A stretch of 64,000 nt of DNA from assembly GCF_015477835.1 (NCBI RefSeq), contig NZ_JADLQN010000001.1, positions 2,604,001 through 2,668,000 on the forward strand, in the 5' to 3' direction. A model generated the notes under the pieces. That model ran no database searches and had not been told where the DNA came from. It saw only the letters and a list, made by a program, of their open reading frames with translations. Positions within the stretch are counted from its first letter, which is position 1, and every line of letters starts with the position of its first letter. The translations under genes were made by a program, and so were the position numbers. The DNA comes from Nocardia higoensis. GTDB lineage: Bacteria; Actinomycetota; Actinomycetes; Mycobacteriales; Mycobacteriaceae. This document shows positions 28,529 to 35,432 of the stretch, piece after piece.

Positions 28529-28541
28529 TAGCCTGTAGCCG
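28529..28541 (+). promoter_or_regulatory. Putative leaderless promoter (-10 TAGCCT, 6 bp before GTG)
   Basis: TAGCCT at 28529-28534 is followed by 6 bp and the GTG at 28541. No ribosome-binding site is present. Confidence 0.5.
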
Positions 28542-29287
28542 TGACCTCCACGTCTTCAGCCGATCACTTCCGCCTCACCGGCACCTTCAACTTCCGAGAC
28601 ACCGGCGGTCTGCGCACCGCGTCCGGCGCCCGGATCCGTCCCGGCGTGCTGCTGCGCTCGGCTCAGCTCAGCGGTCTCGACGAACGCGGTCACGCCGTGC
28701 TGCGCGAACTGCGCGTCACCGACGTGCACGACCTGCGCGGACTGCACGAGATCGAGAACATCGGCCACGACAACCTGCCCGACGACGTACGACTGCGGGT
28801 GACGCCGTTCGACTCACGGATGGGCGCGGCACCGCCGCACGATGCCGACGGCACCTCCGCGCTCACGCACATGCTCGAGGTCTACCGGGTCTTCCCCAAG
28901 CTGCCCGAGGCCAACGCCGCCATCACCGAGATCGCCGAATCCATCGTGCGCGGGCAGGGCGCCGTGCTGGTGCACTGCGCGGCGGGCAAGGACCGCACCG
29001 GGTGGGCGGTCGCCACCATCCTGCGCGCGGTCGGGGTGGTCGAGGAAGACGTCTACGCCGACTACATGCTGAGCAATCACGCGGTGCCCGCGTTGCGCGC
29101 GATGCTGGCCCAAACTCTCGGCCCCGGCGCGGAACCCTCCCCGGATCTGCTCGGCGTCCGCGAGGAGTATCTGCGGATCGGCACGGATTCGGTGCACGAA
29201 CTGCACGGTCACCACGATGCCTTCGTCGAGGCCGCGGGCATCGACACGAAACTGCTGGAGCGGTTGCGCGAGCGCCTGCTGGTCTAG
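28541..29287 (+). CDS. Tyrosine/serine protein phosphatase, PtpB family
   Basis: 248 aa. The dual-specificity P-loop is HCAAGKDRTG with nucleophile Cys146 and Arg152; the Lys-Asp within the loop is typical of PtpB-type (MptpB-like) phosphatases with phosphotyrosine, phosphoserine and phosphoinositide activity. The N-terminal FNFRDTGGLRT is also characteristic of this family. The last 4 bp overlap the stop of the convergent acyl-CoA-ligase-like gene. It may oppose the kinases encoded at 1.7-6.6 kb, but nothing in the sequence shows that link. Confidence 0.87.
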   Translation: MTSTSSADHFRLTGTFNFRDTGGLRTASGARIRPGVLLRSAQLSGLDERGHAVLRELRVTDVHDLRGLHEIENIGHDNLPDDVRLRVTPFDSRMGAAPPHDADGTSALTHMLEVYRVFPKLPEANAAITEIAESIVRGQGAVLVHCAAGKDRTGWAVATILRAVGVVEEDVYADYMLSNHAVPALRAMLAQTLGPGAEPSPDLLGVREEYLRIGTDSVHELHGHHDAFVEAAGIDTKLLERLRERLLV

Positions 29288-30486
29288 CCGCTCAGGCGGT
29301 GCACCAGGCCGTCGGCGGTGATGCGGACCTGGTCGCCGGTATGGAACCAGCCGCCGGTGAACCGATCCGCCGTCGAGGCCGGATCGTTCCAGTAGCGGCT
29401 GCTGACATTCGGTCCCCGACAGAGCAGTTCACCGTGACCGGCGGCGGCGCGCGGTCCCGACAGCGCCAATTCCGTTCCGCCGAAGGGCCGTCCGAGCACG
29501 GTGCCGGAATCGGCGTCGTCGGCCGCGAGGCCGATTCCGCTGGTCTCGGTGGCTCCCCACAGCGACCAGCGCTTGGCCGCCGGAAAGGTCTCGCGCAGCG
29601 CCTCGGTGACTTCACCCGCCGCCGGGACCGGATGTTGCGCGCGCCTGCCCGCGCTGCTGAGGCGGCGCACGCCGTGGGTGCAGATGCCGTCCGAACGCAT
29701 GGCGGCCAGCGTGGGACGCAGGTCGGCGAACACCTCCGGGGTCGCCGAGATCATGTCGACCCGTTCTGTCACCAGGGCTTCGGCGATGCCCGCGATGTCG
29801 CGCGCGAACACCACGGTGCCGCCGACGGCGAAGGTCGGCAGCAGTTGGTCGACGCAGCCCCGGGTGCCCGCCAGCGGCAGCAGGACGAGATTGCGCACAC
29901 CGTCGGTCGGCAGGTCGAGGGTCGAGACGACGGACCTGACCGCGGACAGCAGGTTCTCGTTGGTCAGCTCCACCCCCCTGGGCTCGTGCCGATCGCTGGT
30001 GTAGCAGAGCACCGCGAGCTCGTCGAGCGCGGCGCCGTCGTCGATGAACGACGGGCCGTCGGGCAGCGGGGTGCCCGTGCCGAGCACGAAATCGGCCGCG
30101 CTGTCGGCGAGGACACGCTCGGCGACGCTGTGCGGCAGTCCGCTGGGCACCAGCACCGGCACCGCGCCGCTGAGCAGGGCGCCGAGAAAGGCGCGCACCC
30201 ACCGCAGGCCCGCGGGCATCCGCACGGCCACCCGATCGCCGTAGCCGATGCCGTGTTGCTGCAATCCGCCCGCGATGCGCGCACCCGAATGCCACAGCTC
30301 GCGGTAGGTGAGCCGGGGCCCACCCACCTCGACGACCGCTTCCCGGTTCGCGAACGCGTGCACTTGACGGTCCAGCAGTTCCGTCAGGGCGGGATGGAGA
30401 TTGCCGTACCTGAGCACCCCGTCCGCGCCTCGCGCCATGGGGGCGTGGCGACCGTCCACCGGGTACTCGACCACCAACTGCGTCAT
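29284..30486 (-). CDS. AMP-binding (fatty-acyl-CoA ligase-like) protein, C-terminally truncated and degenerate
   Basis: 400 aa, about 100 short of a normal acyl-CoA ligase. The N-terminal adenylation subdomain is recognisable (LTYRELWHSGARIAGGL, LLSGAVPVLV, SLWGATETSGIG, RYWNDPASTADRFTGGWFHTGD), but the protein stops at the hinge (VRITADGLVHRLSG) before the C-terminal domain with the catalytic Lys. The ATP-binding P-loop, normally YTSGTTGxPKGV, reads YTSDRHEPRGVELT and has lost the TTG and Lys. It is unlikely to be a working ligase; it could bind acyl-AMP or be a decaying gene. It lies downstream of the enoyl-CoA hydratase on the same strand. Confidence 0.78.
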   Translation of the reverse strand: MTQLVVEYPVDGRHAPMARGADGVLRYGNLHPALTELLDRQVHAFANREAVVEVGGPRLTYRELWHSGARIAGGLQQHGIGYGDRVAVRMPAGLRWVRAFLGALLSGAVPVLVPSGLPHSVAERVLADSAADFVLGTGTPLPDGPSFIDDGAALDELAVLCYTSDRHEPRGVELTNENLLSAVRSVVSTLDLPTDGVRNLVLLPLAGTRGCVDQLLPTFAVGGTVVFARDIAGIAEALVTERVDMISATPEVFADLRPTLAAMRSDGICTHGVRRLSSAGRRAQHPVPAAGEVTEALRETFPAAKRWSLWGATETSGIGLAADDADSGTVLGRPFGGTELALSGPRAAAGHGELLCRGPNVSSRYWNDPASTADRFTGGWFHTGDQVRITADGLVHRLSG

Positions 30487-30609
30487 TCGTCCTCCGCGGG
30501 CCTGGATCCAGCAGGCACCTGCACTATATGACGCGTATCACATTTCCGCCGGTGGATCGTCGTTACGCGGGGATCGCCTCTTCCGCCCGTGGCTGCTCGG
30601 CAGGCACAG

Positions 30610-31413
30610 TCACCGGCCCTGGTAAGTGGCCTTGCCCGGTCCGTTCTCCAAGAAGCTGCGCACGCCGCCCCGCAGGTCGTCGGTGTCGAACAGCACGCCG
30701 GAGACCTCGGGGGTCACCGCGTCCGCGTGCGCGACGCCGCCCGAGCGCCAGGCCTCGATGATCTTCTTGGTGGCCGCGTGCGCCTTGGTCGGGCCGTCGG
30801 CGAGCTTGTGGGCCAGCGCTCGTGCCGCCGGGTCGAGATCGTCGTGGATGTAGTTGACCACGCCCCAGTCGGCCATGGTGGCGGCGTCGTAGAGGTCGGC
30901 GGTCATCACGAACTCGCGGGCGCGGCCGGAGCCGGCCCGCTCGGCCAGGCGCTGCGGGCCGCCCATCGACGGGGTCAGGCCCACCACGGTCTCCACCAGC
31001 CCGAACTTCGCCTTCGGTGTCGCGAGGATGATGTCGCAGGCCAGCGCCACCTCGAACGCGGCGGTGAGGGTGAGTCCGTGCGCGGCGAACAGCACCGGAC
31101 ACGGCAGCGCCTCGAGCGGATGGATGATGTCGTCGAACAGCCTGCGCCACAGGGCGGTGCCCGTCTCGACGGTCAATCCGTCGAAGGTGTGCACGTCGAC
31201 GCCACCGGAGACGACCTTGCCCTCGGCGCGCAACAGCACCGCACGCGGCGGGTTCGCGGTCAGCGCGGCGATATCGGCCACCAGGCCGTCGAACATGGCC
31301 TGGTCGAACAGGTTCAGCGGCGGATTCGCCAGGGTAAGAACCGCGACTTCGGCGCCTGCCGCGGTGGTCTCACGTTCCAGCCGGGTGGCGGTCTTCGGGG
31401 TGTTCTCGCTCAT
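30610..31413 (-). CDS. Enoyl-CoA hydratase/isomerase family protein
   Basis: 267-aa crotonase-fold protein. The oxyanion-hole segments are EGKVVSGGVDVHTF and CPVLFAAHGLTLTAAFEVALACDI, and the acidic region is FGLVETVVGLTPSMGGPQRL, where the second catalytic Glu of hydratases normally lies. It should hydrate or isomerise an enoyl-CoA in fatty-acid or side-chain degradation. The ATG at 31413 is only 38 bp from the divergent start at 31452, and both starts carry leaderless -10 elements. Confidence 0.86.
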   Translation of the reverse strand: MSENTPKTATRLERETTAAGAEVAVLTLANPPLNLFDQAMFDGLVADIAALTANPPRAVLLRAEGKVVSGGVDVHTFDGLTVETGTALWRRLFDDIIHPLEALPCPVLFAAHGLTLTAAFEVALACDIILATPKAKFGLVETVVGLTPSMGGPQRLAERAGSGRAREFVMTADLYDAATMADWGVVNYIHDDLDPAARALAHKLADGPTKAHAATKKIIEAWRSGGVAHADAVTPEVSGVLFDTDDLRGGVRSFLENGPGKATYQGR

Positions 31414-31451
31414 ACCGGCAGCCTAAGGGGTCGATCTGCGAGACTGGCCGG
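31414..31451. promoter_or_regulatory. 38-bp divergent leaderless promoter pair
   Basis: On the minus strand TAGGCT (31420-31425) is 6 bp before the ATG at 31413; on the plus strand GAGACT (31440-31445) is 6 bp before the GTG at 31452. The two -10 elements are 14 bp apart and neither start has a ribosome-binding site. Confidence 0.55.
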
Positions 31452-32474
31452 GTGACCGAGACGGAGTCCACAGCCGGTTCCTATGTCGAGCCGGGCGAGT
31501 TCGAGCGCGACACCAACTACATCACCACCCGGATCACCGCCGACGGCCGTGACGGCTATCCGGTCGAATCCGGGCGGTACCGGCTGGTCGCCGCGCGCGC
31601 CTGTCCGTGGGCCAATCGCACGCTGATCGTGCGCAGGCTGCTCGGGCTCGAGGACGCGATATCGCTGGGCCTGTGCGGGCCCACGCACGACAAATACAGC
31701 TGGACCTTCGACCTCGATCCGGGCGGGGTGGACCCGGTGCTCGGCATCCCCCGGCTGCGCGAGGCCTACCTGGCCCGCTTCCCCGACTATCCGCGCGGGA
31801 TCACCGTGCCCGCGATCGTGGACGTGCCCACCGGTCAGGTGGTCACCAACGACTACGCGCGGATCACCCTGGACTTCTCCACCGAGTGGACGCGGTTCCA
31901 CCGGCCCGGCGCGCCGCAGTTGTATCCCGAGGAACTGCGCGCCGAGATCGACGAGGTCGCCGAGCTGATCTTCCGCGATGTGAACAACGGGGTGTACCGC
32001 TGCGGATTCGCCGGTGCGCAGGACGCCTACGAACGCGCCTACGATCAGCTGTTCGCCCGGCTGGACTGGCTCACCGAGCGGCTGTCCGACCAGCGCTACC
32101 TCGTCGGCGACACCATCACCGAGGCCGACGTGCGGCTGTTCACCACGCTGGTGCGGTTCGACCCGGTCTACCACGGCCACTTCAAGTGCAACCGGCAGAA
32201 ACTGAGCGAGATGCCGGTGCTGTGGAGCTACGCGCGAGACCTGTTCCAGACGCCGGGATTCGGCGACACCGTCGACTTCGGCCAGATCAAGACCCACTAC
32301 TACGCGGTGCACACCGACGTGAACCCGACCGGTGTGGTGCCCAAGGGCCCCGACCTGTCGAACTGGCTGTCCCCGCACGGTCGCGAGGTGCTCGGCGGCA
32401 GGCCGTTCGGCGACGGAACCCCGCCGCCTCCCCCGGCTCCCGGCGAGGAAGTTCCCGCGGTTCCCGGCGCCTGA
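31452..32474 (+). CDS. Glutathionyl-hydroquinone reductase-like (xi-class GST) protein
   Basis: 340 aa, ECM4/YqjG family. The N-terminal thioredoxin domain has the catalytic ARACPWANRTLI (Cys in the family's CPWAxRT motif), and the C-terminal helical domain has DVNNGVYRCGFAGAQDAYE, YLVGDTITEADVRLFTTLVRFDPVYHGHF and ending WLSPHGREVLGG. Proteobacterial and fungal members reduce glutathionyl-hydroquinones. Actinomycetes of this group use mycothiol, so the physiological thiol adduct is unknown. The Pro-rich tail is extra. GTG start 6 bp after a -10 element. Confidence 0.85.
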   Translation: MTETESTAGSYVEPGEFERDTNYITTRITADGRDGYPVESGRYRLVAARACPWANRTLIVRRLLGLEDAISLGLCGPTHDKYSWTFDLDPGGVDPVLGIPRLREAYLARFPDYPRGITVPAIVDVPTGQVVTNDYARITLDFSTEWTRFHRPGAPQLYPEELRAEIDEVAELIFRDVNNGVYRCGFAGAQDAYERAYDQLFARLDWLTERLSDQRYLVGDTITEADVRLFTTLVRFDPVYHGHFKCNRQKLSEMPVLWSYARDLFQTPGFGDTVDFGQIKTHYYAVHTDVNPTGVVPKGPDLSNWLSPHGREVLGGRPFGDGTPPPPPAPGEEVPAVPGA

Positions 32475-32599
32475 GGACGTCACGTTTTCCCGCTCTCAGC
32501 GGGGGAACCCGCCATCTGCACGGTTCGTTGCCGTGTTGGGCCGGCATGGGTTCGGTGCCATAGAGTTCAGCCAGGCCGGATCGAAGGGGTAGTGAGGTC

Positions 32600-33358
32600 A
32601 TGAATATCGGCGCGTTCGAGAAGACCGTGGTCGCTTTGCTGGAGAACGGTGCCAAACTGCAAGGCCCCGCGGTGGAGAAGTACATCGAGCGCCTGCGCCG
32701 CGCACACCCCCGGGAAAACCCCCACCAGATCGTCGCCAGGATCGAGAAGCAGTACCTGCTCGCGGTGACCGGCAGCGGCACGGCGGCGGGCGCCACGGCG
32801 GCCATGCCCGGTGTCGGCACGGTGGCCTCGCTGGCCACGATCACCGCCGAGACCGCCTTCTTCCTCGAAGCTTCCGCGCTCTACACGCTGGCCATCGCGG
32901 CCGTGCACGGGGTCGCGCCGGAAGCCAAGGAGCAGCGCCGGGCGCTGGTGCTCGCGGTGGTGCTGGGCGACAGCGGCATGCAGATCGTGGAGCGCTCGGT
33001 CGGGCGCTCGGCGAAGAACTGGGGCACGCTGCTCGGCGAGAAGGTGCCCGGCCTGTCGAGCATGAACGACTCGCTGATGAAGCGCTTCATCGTGAAGTTC
33101 CTGACCAAGCGCCTGGCATTGATGGCGGGCAAGGTGATCCCGATGGGCATCGGCGCGGTGATCGGCGGCGTCGGCAACCGGGCGCTGGGCCGCATCACCG
33201 TCGACAATGCCCGCAAGGCCTTCGGTCCCCCGCCGCTGGACTGGTCCAACCACCGTATCCCGGTGATCGACGCGGCCCCGCTGCCTGCCATCGAGGCCGT
33301 GAAGCAGGCGGATCCGGCGCGGCGGGCCACGCCGTCGAAGCCGATCGAGCGCCGGTGA
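32600..33358 (+). CDS. EcsC-like membrane-associated protein
   Basis: 252 aa. A helical N-terminus (KTVVALLENGAKLQG) is followed by two glycine-rich hydrophobic stretches (GTAAGATAAMPGVGTVASLA; FFLEASALYTLAIAAVHGV) and an EcsC-type C-terminal segment (KVIPMGIGAVIGGVGNRALG). EcsC proteins in other bacteria sit beside ABC transporters and affect their activity or secretion. Its last 4 bp (GTGA) overlap the ABC ATPase start, so the three genes from 32600 to 35264 form a coupled operon. Family assignment is by pattern only. Confidence 0.62.
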   Translation: MNIGAFEKTVVALLENGAKLQGPAVEKYIERLRRAHPRENPHQIVARIEKQYLLAVTGSGTAAGATAAMPGVGTVASLATITAETAFFLEASALYTLAIAAVHGVAPEAKEQRRALVLAVVLGDSGMQIVERSVGRSAKNWGTLLGEKVPGLSSMNDSLMKRFIVKFLTKRLALMAGKVIPMGIGAVIGGVGNRALGRITVDNARKAFGPPPLDWSNHRIPVIDAAPLPAIEAVKQADPARRATPSKPIERR

Positions 33359-34488
33359 CGGCATCGCGCGCCGCTGTCGCCGTTCGCGCGCTGACCAAGC
33401 GCTACGAGTTCGTGCCCGCGCTGGAAGACGTCAGCTTCACCGTCGCGCCGGGCACGGTCACCGCACTGGCGGGCCCGGCCGGGTCGGGCAAGACGACGGT
33501 GCTGCGGGTGCTGCTCGGGTTCACCGCGCCGGACGCGGGCAGCGCGAAGATCGGCGTCCCGGGTCCGGTGGGCGCGGTGCTGAGTCCGCGCGGGCTGCAT
33601 CCGGCCAGGGCCGCCGCCGATCATCTCGACATCCACGCCGCCGCGGCCGGGGTGCCGCGCGACCGGGTGGACGAGGTGCTCGCCACGGTCGGGCTCGCCG
33701 ACCAGGCCCGCACCCGCGCGGGCGCGTTGTCCTTCGGGCAGCAGACCCGGCTGGCGCTGGCCACCGCGCTGCTGCCCGATCCCCGGCTGTTGCTGCTCGA
33801 CGACGCGGTCGAAGGACTCGACGCCGCCGAGCGCGGCTGGTTGCACGATGCCCTCCGCGCGCACGCCCGCCGCGGCGGCGCGGCGGTCCTCACCAGCGCC
33901 ACGCTGTCGTCGGTGGTGTCGATGACCGACCAGCTGGTGGTGCTCAGCGAAGGGGCGGTGGTCTACCAGGGAACCCCGGCGAAGCTGCGGCGCGGCAATC
34001 CCGACCGGCTGATCGTCGCAGCCACGGTGCCGGTGGCGCTGGCGACCGCGCTGGCGGCGCGTGGCTTCACCGACGCCGTCATCCGCCCGGACGGCCGGCT
34101 GGCGGTGGCCGAAGCCACCGAGGCGCAGATCCGCGAGATCGCGCGCGCGGCCGGGGTACGCGTCGAGGGCATCGTGGCCGACCCGATCCACCCGGATCGC
34201 GTGCTCGCCTCACTCACCAAGCCGCGCACCACGACCGCGCTGCACGCACCGCCGTCTTTCGTGCCACCGTCGTCGTTCGGATCGTCGTCGTTCGGATCGT
34301 CGTCGTTCGGATCGTCGACATCATTCGGACCGTCGGCATCGTTCGGTCCGTCGGCATCGTCGCAGCGCTCGCCCTACTCCGCGCCCATGCGCCCGCCGCC
34401 CGCGCATCCGCCGTCGATCCCACCAGGAATGCCGCCACAACCGATGCCGTCCCATGGAATGCCACCACAAGGAATGCCACCTCGATGA
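33355..34488 (+). CDS. ABC transporter ATP-binding protein with repetitive C-terminal tail
   Basis: 377 aa. Residues about 1-220 are an ABC-2-type ATPase: Walker A GPAGSGKTT, signature LSFGQQTRLALA (one residue off LSGGQ) and Walker B LLLLDDAVEGLD, where the usual catalytic Glu is Asp. A regulatory-looking beta domain follows, then a low-complexity tail with SSFGS repeats and MPPQ/MPSHG repeats. Coupled by 4-bp overlaps to the EcsC-like gene upstream and the permease downstream. Substrate not predictable; lipid, drug or antibiotic export are all seen in this class. Confidence 0.88.
   Translation: MTASRAAVAVRALTKRYEFVPALEDVSFTVAPGTVTALAGPAGSGKTTVLRVLLGFTAPDAGSAKIGVPGPVGAVLSPRGLHPARAAADHLDIHAAAAGVPRDRVDEVLATVGLADQARTRAGALSFGQQTRLALATALLPDPRLLLLDDAVEGLDAAERGWLHDALRAHARRGGAAVLTSATLSSVVSMTDQLVVLSEGAVVYQGTPAKLRRGNPDRLIVAATVPVALATALAARGFTDAVIRPDGRLAVAEATEAQIREIARAAGVRVEGIVADPIHPDRVLASLTKPRTTTALHAPPSFVPPSSFGSSSFGSSSFGSSTSFGPSASFGPSASSQRSPYSAPMRPPPAHPPSIPPGMPPQPMPSHGMPPQGMPPR
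34270..34314. repeat. Three exact 15-bp tandem repeats in the ABC ATPase tail
   Basis: Three identical 15-bp units (34270-34284, 34285-34299, 34300-34314) encode repeated SSFGS, followed by degenerate copies (SFGPSASFGPS). Units keep frame. Confidence 0.85.
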
Positions 34489-35264
34489 CAACGCTGCTCG
34501 AGCGACTGACTCGGCCGGTCACCGCGGAAGTCCGCAAGGTGACGACCCTGCGCTGGTGCGTGCTGCTGGCCGCGCTGCTGCCCGCCGTGGCGCTGGTGGC
34601 CAGTTCGGTGACCGCGGGCATGGCCGGGCCGGTCGACCCCCGCGCGCAGCCGGTGACCGGGCCCGCCACCATCGGGCTGCTGCTGGCGATCCTGGCTACC
34701 GTGCTCGGCGCGGGCGCGTTCGGCGCGGCCATGACCGGCGGCGAGTTCCGCTACGGCTCGATGCCGCTGACGGTCGTGTTCACCCCCGACCGTGACCGGC
34801 TGGTCGCCGCGAAGCTGCTGGTCATCGCCGTCGCCGCACTGGCCGTGGCACTGGTGACCGAACTCGTCGCGCTCGCCTGCCTCTTCTTGTTCGGACGCGG
34901 CGCGTTCGACGTCGACGGCAGGCTGTGGGCGACGTTGGGAGCCGGCCTGTTCGCGACCGTCTGCTGGGCGCTGATCGGCGCGGGGCTCGGTCTGATCCTG
35001 CGCACCTCCACCGGCGCGATCGCCACCCTGATCGGCTGGCTGCTGATCGGCGAGCCGCTGGTCTGGCTGGTGGCGAAGGGCATCGGCCTGGGCGGCCTGG
35101 CGACGCTGCTGCCCGGCTCGGCCACCGTCGGGACCGTGGCTGTCGGCTCGTTCGAGGATGCCGGGATCTTCGCGCCGACACCGGCCGCGCTGGTCGTGCT
35201 GGCGCTGTGGGCGATCGCGAGCGCGGGCGCGGGCTGGTGGCTGTTGCGCGAGCGCGACCTCTGA
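34485..35264 (+). CDS. ABC-2-type transporter permease
   Basis: 259 aa with about six hydrophobic segments, beginning VLLAALLPAVALVASSVTAG and including LLLAILATVLGAGAFGAAM, LLVIAVAALAVALVTELVAL, GLFATVCWALIGAGLGLIL, ATLIGWLLIGEPLVWLV and ALVVLALWAIASAGAGWWLL. A FRYGSMPLTVVFTPDR segment between helices is typical of ABC-2 permeases. ATG overlaps the ATPase stop by 4 bp, so the two proteins are made together and should form the transporter. Confidence 0.87.
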   Translation: MTTLLERLTRPVTAEVRKVTTLRWCVLLAALLPAVALVASSVTAGMAGPVDPRAQPVTGPATIGLLLAILATVLGAGAFGAAMTGGEFRYGSMPLTVVFTPDRDRLVAAKLLVIAVAALAVALVTELVALACLFLFGRGAFDVDGRLWATLGAGLFATVCWALIGAGLGLILRTSTGAIATLIGWLLIGEPLVWLVAKGIGLGGLATLLPGSATVGTVAVGSFEDAGIFAPTPAALVVLALWAIASAGAGWWLLRERDL

Positions 35265-35432
35265 GTGTCGCCTCGGGGCGATGTTTCCGCCGCGCTCCGG
35301 TTCCTTACCGACTACACGGGCTTGCCGCAGCATCTCGGAGCAGCCGGGGCCGTGGGGCGGGCGGTGTGATGTGTCCGGGCGAACACCTCACCTGTCGGTC
35401 GAGGTGGTTAACGTCGAACACGGTGACGTGAG

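Larger units (their letters stand above)
28092..28540. other. AT-richer intergenic region with palindrome, iron-box-like site and promoter
   Basis: 449 bp without a convincing gene. The part around 28205-28310 is clearly richer in A and T than its surroundings. It contains the perfect inverted repeat TTTCAG-A-CTGAAA (28260-28272), an IdeR/DtxR-like site (28379-28397) and the leaderless promoter of the phosphatase gene at the right edge. Confidence 0.6.

Noticed and set aside
35385..35406. CACCTC/GAGGTG inverted repeat upstream of the fused ABC exporter
   Set aside because: Six-base arms 10 bp apart in GC-rich DNA are likely by chance; no extended symmetry.
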